Of a DNA stretch of 64,000 bases, positions 1 to 9,005 are shown one piece after another. The number at the start of each line of letters is the position of its first letter. Position 1 is the stretch's first letter. Both the position numbers and the translations under genes were made by a program. The stretch lies in assembly GCF_007859865.1 (NCBI RefSeq), contig NZ_SJPI01000001.1:1054001-1118000 (forward strand), written 5' to 3'. Under the pieces are notes generated by a model that was given only the letters and a program-made list of their open reading frames with translations, searched no databases and was not told the origin of the DNA. Source of the DNA: Rubripirellula amarantea (GTDB lineage: Bacteria > Planctomycetota > Planctomycetia > Pirellulales > Pirellulaceae).

Positions 1-47
1 CGTTTGTCGGTAGGTAGGTGCTTCTTATCTCCACTGCTATCGGACAT
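1..47 (-). CDS. flhB: Flagellar export protein FlhB, N-terminal fragment
   Basis: Only the first 15 codons are in the window, beginning with an ATG six bases beyond the fliR stop and running off the left edge. The peptide starts MSDSSGDKKHLPTDKR, a short charged N-terminus like that of FlhB. The identification rests mainly on gene order: fliP-fliQ-fliR-flhB is a very common arrangement, and FlhB is the substrate-specificity switch of the flagellar type III export gate. The fragment is too short to show the membrane domain or the NPTH autocleavage site. Confidence 0.65.
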   Translation of the reverse strand, partial: MSDSSGDKKHLPTDK

Positions 48-53
48 ATGCGA

Positions 54-851
54 TTACCACAGCTTCCCTAAGCGGACGGCAACTTGCGCCAATTCGTCCT
101 GAAAAATCAATCCAGCCGAGCCAATCGTCAGCGCCAAGACGATCAACATCGACAATGCGTTGATGCTTAGTCCGATAGCCAACACGTTGATCTGAGGCAA
201 CGTGCGACTGACAAGCCCCGTCACCAAATTCGCCAGTAATAGTGCCGCGACTACGGGAGCAGCGACACGAATGCCGGCGATCATTCCCGCCGTCAACTGA
301 TCGACGACCAAGGTCATCATCGAATCCGAAAATTCAATCTGCCCAGCCGGCAACGCCTTAAAACTATCCAACAATAGATTTAGTACTAATCGGTGTCCTC
401 CCACGGCCAACATGATCGACGTCACAAGCAACCCGACCAAACGAGCGATCGAGGGCATGCTGCTTGCAGTTGTCGGGTCAATCGCATCACCAAGTTGCAT
501 GCCGCCGGTGCTCGTAATGGCTTCGCCGCCGAGTTGCATGCCGGTAATGATCAATTGCACCGTCGCACCAATCAACATCCCGATCATGCCTTCGCGAGCA
601 ATCGCAATCGTTAGATCAATCAAATTATCGATCCGCGGAAGCGCCTCTGAGGACGTTAGATTCGCAACCGCCGGCATGAGTAACGTGGTTACAAGAATCG
701 CCAGGATCGCACGCACTCGTTTGGGGACGCCCACTCCCACCGCAGGCATCGCCATCAACAACAAACTCAGGCGAGTAAGGATGAGCACCCCTAAGATGAG
801 ATGGTCAACGAACCACTGAGTCAGTTCAGAAATATTGACCGGTTCCATCAT
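54..851 (-). CDS. fliR: Flagellar biosynthetic protein FliR
   Basis: A 265-residue polytopic membrane protein with about six hydrophobic segments, the normal size for FliR. FliR is part of the FliPQR export-gate complex in the inner membrane, through which flagellar rod, hook and filament proteins pass. The region GGEAITSTGGMQLGDAIDP and the TLPQINVLAIG stretch near residue 217 fit the family. It lies 43 bp after fliQ and just before flhB, so it is almost certainly co-transcribed with them. Two adjacent Met codons open the frame, so the start could be one codon later. Confidence 0.93.
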   Translation of the reverse strand: MMEPVNISELTQWFVDHLILGVLILTRLSLLLMAMPAVGVGVPKRVRAILAILVTTLLMPAVANLTSSEALPRIDNLIDLTIAIAREGMIGMLIGATVQLIITGMQLGGEAITSTGGMQLGDAIDPTTASSMPSIARLVGLLVTSIMLAVGGHRLVLNLLLDSFKALPAGQIEFSDSMMTLVVDQLTAGMIAGIRVAAPVVAALLLANLVTGLVSRTLPQINVLAIGLSINALSMLIVLALTIGSAGLIFQDELAQVAVRLGKLW

Positions 852-894
852 GCATCCTCATGTTGCGAGTCGGCTGAAATCGCTGCAGAGAACA

Positions 895-1158
895 TCACGG
901 GACAGATGTATTTTCGAAGATGATACGAGTGAAGTCGAGAATCCTTGTCATCAGCCAAGGCAAGCACGCAACTAAGACCGCAGCCATCGCAAGCAACTTG
1001 GGCACAAATGAAACCGTTTGGTCTTGGATTTGCGTCAGAGCCTGAATCAAACCCACGGCCAAACCGGCTGCCATCCCCACCAACAACATCGGCGCAGCGA
1101 TCACGACTGCGGTTAGCAGTGTCGCACGGCAAAGGTCGAGAGCAGAGGATGCATCCAT
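895..1158 (-). CDS. fliQ: Flagellar biosynthetic protein FliQ
   Basis: An 87-residue protein with two transmembrane helices, exactly the FliQ size and layout. The segment VGLIQALTQIQDQTVSFVPK is the most conserved FliQ signature and lies between the two helices. FliQ assembles with FliP and FliR as the core of the flagellar type III export channel. It starts with ATG, 126 bp after fliP and 43 bp before fliR, in the same direction. The longer overlapping frame at 848-1210 is a shadow. Confidence 0.95.
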   Translation of the reverse strand: MDASSALDLCRATLLTAVVIAAPMLLVGMAAGLAVGLIQALTQIQDQTVSFVPKLLAMAAVLVACLPWLMTRILDFTRIIFENTSVP

Positions 1159-1284
1159 AGTTAACGTATTGCGAAGTTGAATTCGGAAGATTGGTGTTTA
1201 GTGAAGACACTCGAAACGGGCAAAGACTTGTTCGAACGGATCTTTTGGTTTGCCTGAGATCCGTTTCAGGCTTTGAAACTTGGC

Positions 1285-2181
1285 CTATCCAATGGTTCCA
1301 AAACTGTTCATTAGCATCGTGACCACCATGTGCCAGCCATCAACAAGCACAAACAACAACAGCTTAAAAGGCAGTGAGATCACTTGAGGCGGTAGCATCA
1401 GCATCCCCATCGAGATCGTCACGCTAGCGACGACCAAGTCGACAATTAGAAACGGAAGAAAGATCCGAAACCCCATCAGAAAGGCGACCTTCAATTCGCT
1501 TAGGATGTAGGCTGGCAACAATACGCGCATGGGCACTTCTTCAAATGTGCTTGGTAACGCAGCATCGGGGTCCATGTACGAGTAAAACAGGATCACATCG
1601 TCGGTGTTCTTGGCTTGCCAAATCTGTTTCGACATGAACTCCCGAATCGGAAGCGATCCTGCCTCGTACGCCTCTTCGAGAGTCATTTCGACTTCGGGAT
1701 CGGTGTAAGGCTTAATCGCTTCGTCATAGACTTTCGTCCACACCGGAGTCATCACAAACATGGTCATGAACAGGGCAATGCTGGTCATGACTTGGCTCGG
1801 TGGCAAGGATTGCAAACCAATGGCTTGTCGCAGCAATCCCAGCACCACAATGATTCGAACGTAGCACGTCGTCATCAAAAGCACGGCCGGCGCTAGGCTT
1901 AGCACCGTCAGAAGCAACACAACTTGCAAGCTACTGGCCATGCCCTCGGGACTGGTCCAATGCTCTGGTCCGCCAGCAAGGTTTTCGAGTCCGGGAATAT
2001 CAACCGTCATCGGTCGCGGTTGGACCAACTGCGGCGACGGGGTCGATGATTCGCCTTTTGGCTCGGCGATTTCCGTCACGGCATCGCCTGAATCTGGCTG
2101 CCCCGACTGTGCTTGCGCAGGCCCAGCGTCTGCGACCAAAGTCACCCACGCCATCAGTGCTAGCAAAGCCAATCGAAACAA
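1285..2181 (-). CDS. fliP: Flagellar biosynthetic protein FliP
   Basis: A 298-residue protein: a hydrophobic signal peptide (residues 1-24), a Ser/Pro-rich linker to about residue 80, then the FliP membrane domain. Conserved stretches include YVRIIVVLGLLRQAIG, MTPVWTKVYDEAI and the C-terminal MGMLMLPPQVISLPFK. FliP forms the main ring of the flagellar export gate. The start is TTG, preceded by AGGA and GGAG on the coding strand; an internal ATG at residue 10 would cut the signal peptide short. No fliO precedes it here, and the linker is longer than in enterobacterial FliP. Confidence 0.94.
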   Translation of the reverse strand: MFRLALLALMAWVTLVADAGPAQAQSGQPDSGDAVTEIAEPKGESSTPSPQLVQPRPMTVDIPGLENLAGGPEHWTSPEGMASSLQVVLLLTVLSLAPAVLLMTTCYVRIIVVLGLLRQAIGLQSLPPSQVMTSIALFMTMFVMTPVWTKVYDEAIKPYTDPEVEMTLEEAYEAGSLPIREFMSKQIWQAKNTDDVILFYSYMDPDAALPSTFEEVPMRVLLPAYILSELKVAFLMGFRIFLPFLIVDLVVASVTISMGMLMLPPQVISLPFKLLLFVLVDGWHMVVTMLMNSFGTIG

Positions 2182-2378
2182 AATCCTGCCGCTCCATCGA
2201 CCGAGATCCGAACGATGCGGAGGTTAGGAAATTCAGAGTCCTCAGCGGAAGGCTGATGTCGGACAAAGGATGTCCAAACTTGAGCGAAATGGGAACAAAC
2301 CGCAAAGAAATTTGGCGAGAAGGATAGCCGACAAGAAAGGCGACCCAATCAATGGACTCGCACGAACTCGATCGCAGC

Positions 2379-2840
2379 CTAGGACCCTGGGTAGAGCTGG
2401 TACAGCATCACATAGACCATCACGCCAGTTATTGACACGTACATCCAGATGGGAAACGCGTAGCGGACGAGTTTCTTGTGAGCCACAATTCGTCCTGTCT
2501 TCGCCAGATACACGGCCCGCAAGGCCAGGAACGGTACCGTCATCGCCAGGATCAAATGACTGCCCAGGATGCTGAAGTAGGTGTAGCGGACCGAATCCGC
2601 TACATCGGTCGGAAAACGCTTGTTCGGTTCGCCCGTGGCCTGATACAGGGCAACCTTGTGAAACAGGTACAACGCCAAAAAGATACCGCTAACGACCAAG
2701 GCCGACAGCATCATCTTCTTGTGGACCCGAGCCTTGCCCTGCTTGATATTGATCAGGCCCAAAGCCAGCAGAACCGTAGCGATTGCGTTAAGCGATGCGG
2801 TCGCGTGGGGCAGATTGTCCGCCAAGAATTGCCAGCTCAT
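2379..2840 (-). CDS. DUF420 membrane protein
   Basis: A 153-residue protein with about four transmembrane helices and several histidines at membrane borders (residues 11, 40, 61, 95, 120). It matches the DUF420 (YozB-like) family, which is repeatedly found next to cytochrome c oxidase assembly genes; the biochemical role is not established. Its start codon overlaps the stop of the SCO gene by four bases (ATGA), so translation is probably coupled. It is the last gene of the oxidase-maturation cluster; a 197-bp gap separates it from fliP. Confidence 0.8.
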   Translation of the reverse strand: MSWQFLADNLPHATASLNAIATVLLALGLINIKQGKARVHKKMMLSALVVSGIFLALYLFHKVALYQATGEPNKRFPTDVADSVRYTYFSILGSHLILAMTVPFLALRAVYLAKTGRIVAHKKLVRYAFPIWMYVSITGVMVYVMLYQLYPGS

Positions 2841-3517
2841 TTCGATTCTTTCTGTTGGAGCATCTCACGGATCTTGACTCGCAACTTTTCCATCTGCGGT
2901 TCTTCAGGCCAGTTGTAAAAGCCCTCGATTTCACCATCAGCATCGACTAACGCAAATCGTTCAGTGTGGAATTGCTTGTTAACGGGTTGACGAAAAATCT
3001 CTCCGCCAATCCGTCGAATGTAGTTCAATTCGCCGGTTAAGAACAACCACTGCTGTTCGTCGGCACCGAAGCGAGCGGCGTATTCCTGCAATCGTTCGGG
3101 CGTGTCGTTTTCTGGATCAACCGAGATAGCAACAAACTTAATGCCCTGCCCTTGAAACTCGTCCTGCAGTTCCTTGATTTTCTGGTTCTGCTGAACGCAA
3201 ATGCTAGGACACAAACTGAAGAAGAAACTGACAATGTACGGCTCCCCCTTTAGGTCTTCGCTCTTGATCAACTTGCCACTTCGTTCGGTCAATTCAAAGC
3301 GGCTTAACCATGCTTCGTCTTCAGGCGGATGAGTTGGTTCTGGATTTTCGACATCCACGACCTCTACCTTCTCACCGGGTGCTTCCGTATTGGTATAGAC
3401 CACATCATCGGGTGCTAGTCCCGATGGCGTGGTAGACGAGTGACGCGTCGATCGAACTACCAATCCAATCCCAAGACCAACCAAGAGGATGCATACGATG
3501 TTGATGAATGTTTTCAT
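2837..3517 (-). CDS. SCO1/SenC family copper chaperone
   Basis: A 226-residue protein with one N-terminal membrane anchor (residues 5-22) and an exported thioredoxin-like domain. The copper/thiol motif CPSIC places cysteines at 103 and 107, and H184 sits where the third SCO copper ligand is expected. SCO proteins deliver copper to, or reduce the cysteines of, the CuA site of cytochrome c oxidase subunit II. It follows the ABC-2 permease by 13 bp and overlaps the DUF420 gene by four bases, inside a cluster that also makes haem A. Confidence 0.92.
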   Translation of the reverse strand: MKTFINIVCILLVGLGIGLVVRSTRHSSTTPSGLAPDDVVYTNTEAPGEKVEVVDVENPEPTHPPEDEAWLSRFELTERSGKLIKSEDLKGEPYIVSFFFSLCPSICVQQNQKIKELQDEFQGQGIKFVAISVDPENDTPERLQEYAARFGADEQQWLFLTGELNYIRRIGGEIFRQPVNKQFHTERFALVDADGEIEGFYNWPEEPQMEKLRVKIREMLQQKESK

Positions 3518-3530
3518 GATATCTATTTCG

Positions 3531-4388
3531 CTAAACGATCACGTCGACTTTACGATTGCCCCGCATTAACCACCATGCGAGCGTCGTGGTAACAAACGCC
3601 ATTGCAATTGTGACCACCCAACAAATCATAGGCGAAGGTGCAAATCCGTAGGCGGCAAAGTCAATCGCGGGATAAAGCAACCGTCGCATTTCAACCATTG
3701 AATAGCTCAGCGGATTCGCTCGCATGATGCTGCCCAGGACCCATTGCCCAACACTTGCTCGAGCATCCAAGCTCGGGATGGGAAAGAAGGTTCCTGCCAA
3801 CAACCACATCGGCATCAAGCCAAGCATCATGATTGCGTGGAACCCCTGGGTGCTGTCCATTGGCCATGCAACGATCATTCCCAGCGAGCACATCGCGACG
3901 GCCATTAATGCCAGAAGCAGCAACAACGGCAAAACCGTCCATGAAAGGGCTGCCGTCCCGAACGCGTAGACCAAAGCCAAGAAAACGATCGCCTGCACCC
4001 ACGCGATGGCCGAACCTCCGACCACTTTGCCAACTAGAACCGGCCAACGTCCCACCGGTGCAACCAGCACCGCTTGCATGAATCCCTCGCGACGATCTTC
4101 AATGACAGAGATCGTGGCAAAGATTGCCGTGAACAAAACAATCAACGCGATCGTTCCCGGCAGGAAGAACTGCATAAAGTCGAGTTCTCCGGCTCCCGAG
4201 AAAGACCCTTTCAATCCGGTCCCAAACAGCAACCAAAACAATAAAGGTTGAGCTATCGCAGCAGTCACGCGATTCCGCTGACGAAAAAATCGCGTCCATT
4301 CTCGCCTAGCGAGCATCCATGATGCTCCGATGCCATCGGAAACCTGGTACGTCTTAGCGGATACGTTGGGCGTTTCGGCGGCACTCAT
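3531..4388 (-). CDS. ABC-2 type transporter permease
   Basis: A 285-residue membrane protein with six predicted helices and the ABC-2 layout: a cytoplasmic N-terminus, the sequence MQFFLPGTIALIVLFTAIF, and the VIEDRREGFMQAVLVAP segment typical of NodJ/NatB-like permeases. It overlaps the upstream ATPase gene by four bases, so the two form one exporter. The substrate cannot be read from sequence. Its position between ctaB and the SCO gene suggests a role linked to oxidase or cytochrome maturation, which is an inference from context only. Confidence 0.88.
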   Translation of the reverse strand: MSAAETPNVSAKTYQVSDGIGASWMLARREWTRFFRQRNRVTAAIAQPLLFWLLFGTGLKGSFSGAGELDFMQFFLPGTIALIVLFTAIFATISVIEDRREGFMQAVLVAPVGRWPVLVGKVVGGSAIAWVQAIVFLALVYAFGTAALSWTVLPLLLLLALMAVAMCSLGMIVAWPMDSTQGFHAIMMLGLMPMWLLAGTFFPIPSLDARASVGQWVLGSIMRANPLSYSMVEMRRLLYPAIDFAAYGFAPSPMICWVVTIAMAFVTTTLAWWLMRGNRKVDVIV

Positions 4389-5380
4389 GAGCTCGTTCCC
4401 ACCAATACTTTTGCCGATTGTGATTCATCAAACCGCAGCCCCGTTTTGGCTACAAAGACGTCTTCCAAGCTCGGCCGCCCCACGGTGATCGATTCCATGG
4501 CGTCGCCCAGGCGGTCCATCAACTCAGGCAAGAGCGGCGATGGGTTTTCACTTTGGAAGCGGATCTGATGGTTCACCAGTTTGGCATTCAATCCAAACTC
4601 TTCGTTGAGTACTCGTAGTGTCCCGGCGATGTCCGGACTGCTGATCGTGACAACCGACTCTCCCATCTCGCTTCGCAATTGGTGAGGAGAACCTTCCGCG
4701 ATCTTTCGACCCTCGCACAAGATTGCGACACGGTCAGCCTTATCCGCCTCTTCAAGCAAGTGAGTCGTCAATAATACGGTTGTGCCTTGTTGGGCCATGG
4801 CCTTTATTGCATCCCACAGACTCAATCTCGCTGATGGATCGAGCCCCGTGCTAGGTTCGTCTAGTAGCATCAACGGTGGCCGGTGCAACATTCCTTTGGC
4901 AAGTTCCACCCGTCGCTTGAGTCCACCCGATAGCGTCTCACACAAAGCACTTCTTCGATCACCTAAATCGAGCAAACTTAAGACTTCATCGCGTCGGTCA
5001 TTCAGTTCTTTGCCTGTGATTCCATACAACGCTGCTTGGCATGCGATGTTTTCGTCCACCGTTAGCTTTTTGTCCAAGCTAGGTGACTGAAACACTATTC
5101 CGATGTTGGCCCGAACGGCGAGTGGATTCTGCTTGGCGTCGAAACCGGCAACGGCGACGGTACCGCTTTGGACCGGAAGCAGAGTACAGATCAGTCGAAA
5201 CAGCGTCGTCTTACCACTGCCATTGGGTCCGAGCAACGCTACGATTTCGCCAGCGGGGATATCAAGATCTATGCCACGCAGTGCTTCATTGGCGGGCGAA
5301 CCCTTTTTGCCAACGTATTGATGATGCAGTTGACGCACGCAAACAACGGGGGCAACGCTAGAGGACATGAGTTGGTCCAA
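4385..5380 (-). CDS. ABC transporter ATP-binding protein (ABC-2 type)
   Basis: A 331-residue ATPase with Walker A GPNGSGKT (51-58), signature LSGG (150-153) and Walker B MLLDEP (171-176), followed by a roughly 100-residue C-terminal extension like those of DrrA/NatA/CcmA-type subunits. It powers the permease encoded immediately downstream with a four-base overlap. It lies seven bases after ctaB, so it belongs to the haem A/oxidase assembly operon. The transported molecule is unknown. Confidence 0.9.
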   Translation of the reverse strand: MDQLMSSSVAPVVCVRQLHHQYVGKKGSPANEALRGIDLDIPAGEIVALLGPNGSGKTTLFRLICTLLPVQSGTVAVAGFDAKQNPLAVRANIGIVFQSPSLDKKLTVDENIACQAALYGITGKELNDRRDEVLSLLDLGDRRSALCETLSGGLKRRVELAKGMLHRPPLMLLDEPSTGLDPSARLSLWDAIKAMAQQGTTVLLTTHLLEEADKADRVAILCEGRKIAEGSPHQLRSEMGESVVTISSPDIAGTLRVLNEEFGLNAKLVNHQIRFQSENPSPLLPELMDRLGDAMESITVGRPSLEDVFVAKTGLRFDESQSAKVLVGTSS

Positions 5381-5387
5381 GACTGGC

Positions 5388-6404
5388 CTACCAGAACACG
5401 CGAAGCGTGACGATCAGCAATACCGCGGGCAGCACCAGCAGCGAAGAACGCAACAGCTTTCGCCCGGTGATGTCATCACGGGAACGGAAGAATAGAACCG
5501 ACGCCTTCAACATCGGGTAAACCGAAGCAAACACCAACATCGACGCAAGGTACGCTAGAAAACCCGAATCTCGAATGAAGCAAAGTGCTATCCCGCAAGC
5601 AATCAGCACCAGCGAACCGACGATTGCTTGAATGGCTGCACTTAGACCGGTCGGCTCCACAGTCGTACTCATTTGAAAACCAGCTTCGTCATATTGCCGA
5701 CGATACAACCATGCGATTGCCATGAAGTGCGGGTACTGCCAAGCGACCAAAATACCAACGAGCAACCAACCACTGGCGTCACTAAGTGCACCGCCGCATG
5801 CCGTATACCCGATCAACACAGGCAAAGCGCCCGCGATCGCGCCGACGGTCGTGTTCCAGGACGTGCGAGTTTTCATCGGTGTATAAACGACGACGTAAGT
5901 CAACCAAGTCACAACGCCGCACATCGCCGGGACCATTCCAAAGAACTGCCAAAGGATCGTCGTGCCGATGATTCCAATCGCGGCCGTGAATGTCATCGCC
6001 GCGGTAAGTGACATGCGTCCGGAAGGTAACGGACGAGATGCCGTTCGCGTCATTTCTTGGTCAATGACACGTTCCCAAACTTGATTTGCTGCGCCCGCAC
6101 TGCCAGCCACCATTCCGGTTCCGATCAACAACCAAACAAGCGACATTGCAGGAACGAATCCGCCCGCTCCCATTAACGCCGTTGCGACCGTGGTCACTAA
6201 GATCATCGTGACAATGCGTGGCTTTGTCAGCTCGACAAAATCCTTCGCGATGGCTTTGGCCGACATCTTTACTCGCGATTGAGTGGATGCAAAATCGCTC
6301 GACGTCGTCTCTTCTTGCAAAGTGCCCTGCCCTACCAACACCATTTTCTCGGCCGACGAATGTCCCGTCGTTAGCTCGTCGGCCATCAAAAGATCGGTCG
6401 CCAT
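5388..6404 (-). CDS. ctaB: Protoheme IX farnesyltransferase (heme O synthase)
   Basis: A 338-residue UbiA-family prenyltransferase with about nine membrane helices. CtaB/Cox10 attaches a farnesyl group to haem B to make haem O for haem-copper oxidases. Visible family motifs are ELTKPRIVTMILVTT, the Asp-rich site around NQVWERVIDQEMTRTASRPL, and the second site near YRRQYDEAGFQM. The first 46 residues are hydrophilic and unconserved, so translation could begin at the internal ATG at position 6266. It is 38 bp after ctaA, which uses its product. Confidence 0.95.
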   Translation of the reverse strand: MATDLLMADELTTGHSSAEKMVLVGQGTLQEETTSSDFASTQSRVKMSAKAIAKDFVELTKPRIVTMILVTTVATALMGAGGFVPAMSLVWLLIGTGMVAGSAGAANQVWERVIDQEMTRTASRPLPSGRMSLTAAMTFTAAIGIIGTTILWQFFGMVPAMCGVVTWLTYVVVYTPMKTRTSWNTTVGAIAGALPVLIGYTACGGALSDASGWLLVGILVAWQYPHFMAIAWLYRRQYDEAGFQMSTTVEPTGLSAAIQAIVGSLVLIACGIALCFIRDSGFLAYLASMLVFASVYPMLKASVLFFRSRDDITGRKLLRSSLLVLPAVLLIVTLRVFW

Positions 6405-6442
6405 AAGGTAGAGGTAAAGTTGGGGGAAAAGAGGTAGCGAGT

Positions 6443-7501
6443 TTAAGTAGTTGCCAATTCGGAAACGTCATCCGCGGTATCACGCGGACGCTGCGATGAA
6501 TGGGAAAGCGAGGAATGATCTAGTGTCGATTGACGATAACGATGCCTGAGCAATCGAACCCACAACATGGTCGATACCGCCAAAATCAGCGACCCCGTCG
6601 CGACATGGGCCGTCACGATGATCGAGTCGACAAATCCCTTCGCACGAATCAAGAATGCCTCGGATTCAGGCACCCACATCATGAACGAGGGCCAGCCATA
6701 ATTAACCACCCAGGTTCCGATGCCAAGGGCAATCTGCAGCCCCACTAAGCCTATCAAAATGCTGCTGGGCCGCGAGAGCGTCAAATCGCCGCACCGCCGC
6801 AGCTTTCCCCAAGTGAAAGCTGTAATCGCCCACAACAAGAACGCCATCATGATGTGAGTCGACACGATTCCAGCGAAATGGCCGGGCGATGCGGCGGGCT
6901 GAACGTGCCGCAACATCGCTCCGAGCATCAATTGTGTGTAGCTAAGCCCCACCAGCGATCCCGCCAAAATCGCTGGAAACTTGCCCAAGCGTCGTTTCTC
7001 GACCACATCACCGTCTCGCCAATAGCGACTGGTCACGACAGCGACCGCGACACAGACAGCAAAAAACGCCGGCCCAAAGCAACCGTGGACCATCGCCAAC
7101 GTGCGATCGCCCAATACGACACGCATTCCCCCCAAAAGTCCCTGAGCGATCACCATTACCAGCAGTGCGACGCAAAGCCATTGCACCCAGCGGCGAGACT
7201 CTATCCAAAACGCGGCAACCACAATTCCAATCGCAACCAAGCCGACCACCGCACCAAGCAATCGGTGGCCATGTTCGATGAACAGATCAAACGGTCCCGC
7301 AAGCCACGTTTGATAGGGATACAAGAACAGATTATCGCCGTAGGTTTCCGGCCAATCGGGAACCGCCATCCCGGCATCGTAAGTCGTCACCAATCCTCCC
7401 ACCCAAATCAATGGCCAAACCAAACACACAGCCAACACAACGAGCCGATGCAATGCTCGGGAAGCAGGACGTGAATCAGATGAGAGGGAATCCTTAGACA
7501 T
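6443..7501 (-). CDS. ctaA: Heme A synthase (CtaA/Cox15)
   Basis: A 352-residue protein with eight membrane helices in two four-helix halves. CtaA oxidises the C8 methyl group of haem O to a formyl group, yielding haem A. The first half holds VGGLVTTYDAGMAVPDWPET and the haem-ligand context IEHGHRLLG; further histidines (GMRVVLGDRTLAMVHG, and STHI and TAHV in the second half) match the four conserved haem/substrate histidines. It lies directly before ctaB in the same operon, 15 bp after a small membrane protein gene. The C-terminal tail is Ser/Arg-rich. Confidence 0.95.
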   Translation of the reverse strand: MSKDSLSSDSRPASRALHRLVVLAVCLVWPLIWVGGLVTTYDAGMAVPDWPETYGDNLFLYPYQTWLAGPFDLFIEHGHRLLGAVVGLVAIGIVVAAFWIESRRWVQWLCVALLVMVIAQGLLGGMRVVLGDRTLAMVHGCFGPAFFAVCVAVAVVTSRYWRDGDVVEKRRLGKFPAILAGSLVGLSYTQLMLGAMLRHVQPAASPGHFAGIVSTHIMMAFLLWAITAFTWGKLRRCGDLTLSRPSSILIGLVGLQIALGIGTWVVNYGWPSFMMWVPESEAFLIRAKGFVDSIIVTAHVATGSLILAVSTMLWVRLLRHRYRQSTLDHSSLSHSSQRPRDTADDVSELATT

Positions 7502-7516
7502 AGATTTCGCGTTCGC

Positions 7517-7717
7517 TTATTTCCTATCGCTTGTTTTTCGGTCGTGAACTTTCTCAGCCGTAATGCCACCCAGCACACAACCGGTAATTCCGAACACGGC
7601 TGCCGGAACCAGCCCAGCATATCCAAGCAAGTACATTGCCGCCCAACCGCTAAGCAAACCACTGATGGCACCGATTTGCCGATAGCGTTCTCGAGTCATA
7701 AAACCTAAATCACTCAT
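7517..7717 (-). CDS. Small membrane protein of unknown function
   Basis: A 66-residue protein with two glycine-rich hydrophobic segments (about 16-33 and 36-52) between a short charged N-terminus and a Lys/Arg-rich tail. I do not recognise the family. It overlaps the stop of the upstream cytochrome gene by four bases and precedes ctaA by 15 bp, so it is very probably a real, co-translated gene of the oxidase-maturation operon. Possible roles include a small assembly factor, but nothing in the sequence proves this. Confidence 0.6.
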   Translation of the reverse strand: MSDLGFMTRERYRQIGAISGLLSGWAAMYLLGYAGLVPAAVFGITGCVLGGITAEKVHDRKTSDRK

Positions 7718-8898
7718 TCAGCAGCACCCGAAAGGGATTGTACGTACCGAACGAGGTCCGCAATTTGACTTGCAGTGAGTCCAGTTCCATTTTCAGTCTC
7801 GGCAACGGCAACGCTAGGCATGGGAGTCCCAGCGATACCTTGCGTGATTCGGCGATACAGCGTTTCAGCATCACCGCCGCCCCGAAAGACACCCAACGTC
7901 AATCGACGCGGCTTCGCAAGTCGTGGCGTCGGCGCGCCCGCTTTCTTGAACGGACGCATCGCATCCCGATCCGCCGGCGATAGACCAAGACGCGTCGAAT
8001 ACTCTTTCGCCCAATCGTCGTAGTCCAACGTCACCAAGTCCGCTGCCCCGCCCTGGCCATGACAACCCACACAATTAGCGATTTGGCCGTGAAAGAATGC
8101 TTCGCCTCGTTGAATTGACGAAGCCAGTTCATCACCACCTAGCGTTGGGATCGAGGGAACTTGAACCACTTGATCGCTTGCTTGCGACCATGAACGAGAT
8201 ACTGACTCAACGACTGAAGCAATCGTTGTACCACCATCAGTCGGCTGATGAAGCACGAGCTTTGCGTCATCGTCAATATCGCCGGCCCCGTAACCCAAGT
8301 CGTCCACCGCGGCCGCCATCAGCGATCGTTCGATTTCGCCACGAATGGATAGGTAGACAACGTAGTCCACCAGAGCGTTCAAGTCGTTCGGATCAATGAG
8401 CGCAAACGAAGGCATGCCGCTTCCCGCAACGCCGTTGTGCAACACTGCCAATAAATCATCGCGAGTCGGCTTAGCCGTGCGAACGGTCGACTTCCACTTA
8501 AACACGCCAGGCCTAAAATCCCGCGGATAGGGGTTCTGGAAAACACTTGCTGGTCCCGCGCCGCTACCGTTAAGCGCGTGACAGGTAACGCAGTGCTCGC
8601 GAAAAAGACCTTTGTGAGTCCCATCCTTCTCACTCGATACCGGGCCGGCGGCACGAGCAAGATTCTCAACGTTCATGCCTAGATCATCCGGCATCCACTC
8701 GATCGGCCACTTTGGTTCATCGGGCGTGCCAAAGAGCGACTCAACGACCACAGCCACGTCTTCGGTGGCCTGATCCATCTCGGCGTCACGGCTCTTCGCC
8801 AGCGTCAACGACCACACGTGGTTGGTTGCAAACGACCCCACTGGCGCATCACAGCCGACCAGGATGGCGACGAACGATAAGAGAACGAGGGATCGCAT
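7714..8898 (-). CDS. Dihaem cytochrome c lipoprotein
   Basis: A 394-residue exported protein with two haem-binding motifs: CVTCH (103-107) and CVGCH (276-280), each in a cytochrome c fold with a later Met candidate ligand (GSGMPSF, GTPMPSV). The ATG at 8898 gives a compact lipoprotein signal with lipobox LVGC (Cys16); an upstream ATG in frame would add 37 basic, unlikely residues. It probably passes electrons on the outer face of the membrane next to the oxidase assembled by this cluster. The downstream small membrane protein overlaps by four bases. Confidence 0.85.
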   Translation of the reverse strand: MRSLVLLSFVAILVGCDAPVGSFATNHVWSLTLAKSRDAEMDQATEDVAVVVESLFGTPDEPKWPIEWMPDDLGMNVENLARAAGPVSSEKDGTHKGLFREHCVTCHALNGSGAGPASVFQNPYPRDFRPGVFKWKSTVRTAKPTRDDLLAVLHNGVAGSGMPSFALIDPNDLNALVDYVVYLSIRGEIERSLMAAAVDDLGYGAGDIDDDAKLVLHQPTDGGTTIASVVESVSRSWSQASDQVVQVPSIPTLGGDELASSIQRGEAFFHGQIANCVGCHGQGGAADLVTLDYDDWAKEYSTRLGLSPADRDAMRPFKKAGAPTPRLAKPRRLTLGVFRGGGDAETLYRRITQGIAGTPMPSVAVAETENGTGLTASQIADLVRYVQSLSGAAE

Positions 8899-9005
8899 GA
8901 AATCAGAAAGAACGGGGAACGTGAACCTACCGAAGATTGAACCGTCAGACGTCACCCTTCGCAAACGCGCCGATTGTCGCATCCGGGACATTCGCCGCGA
9001 CTTTT

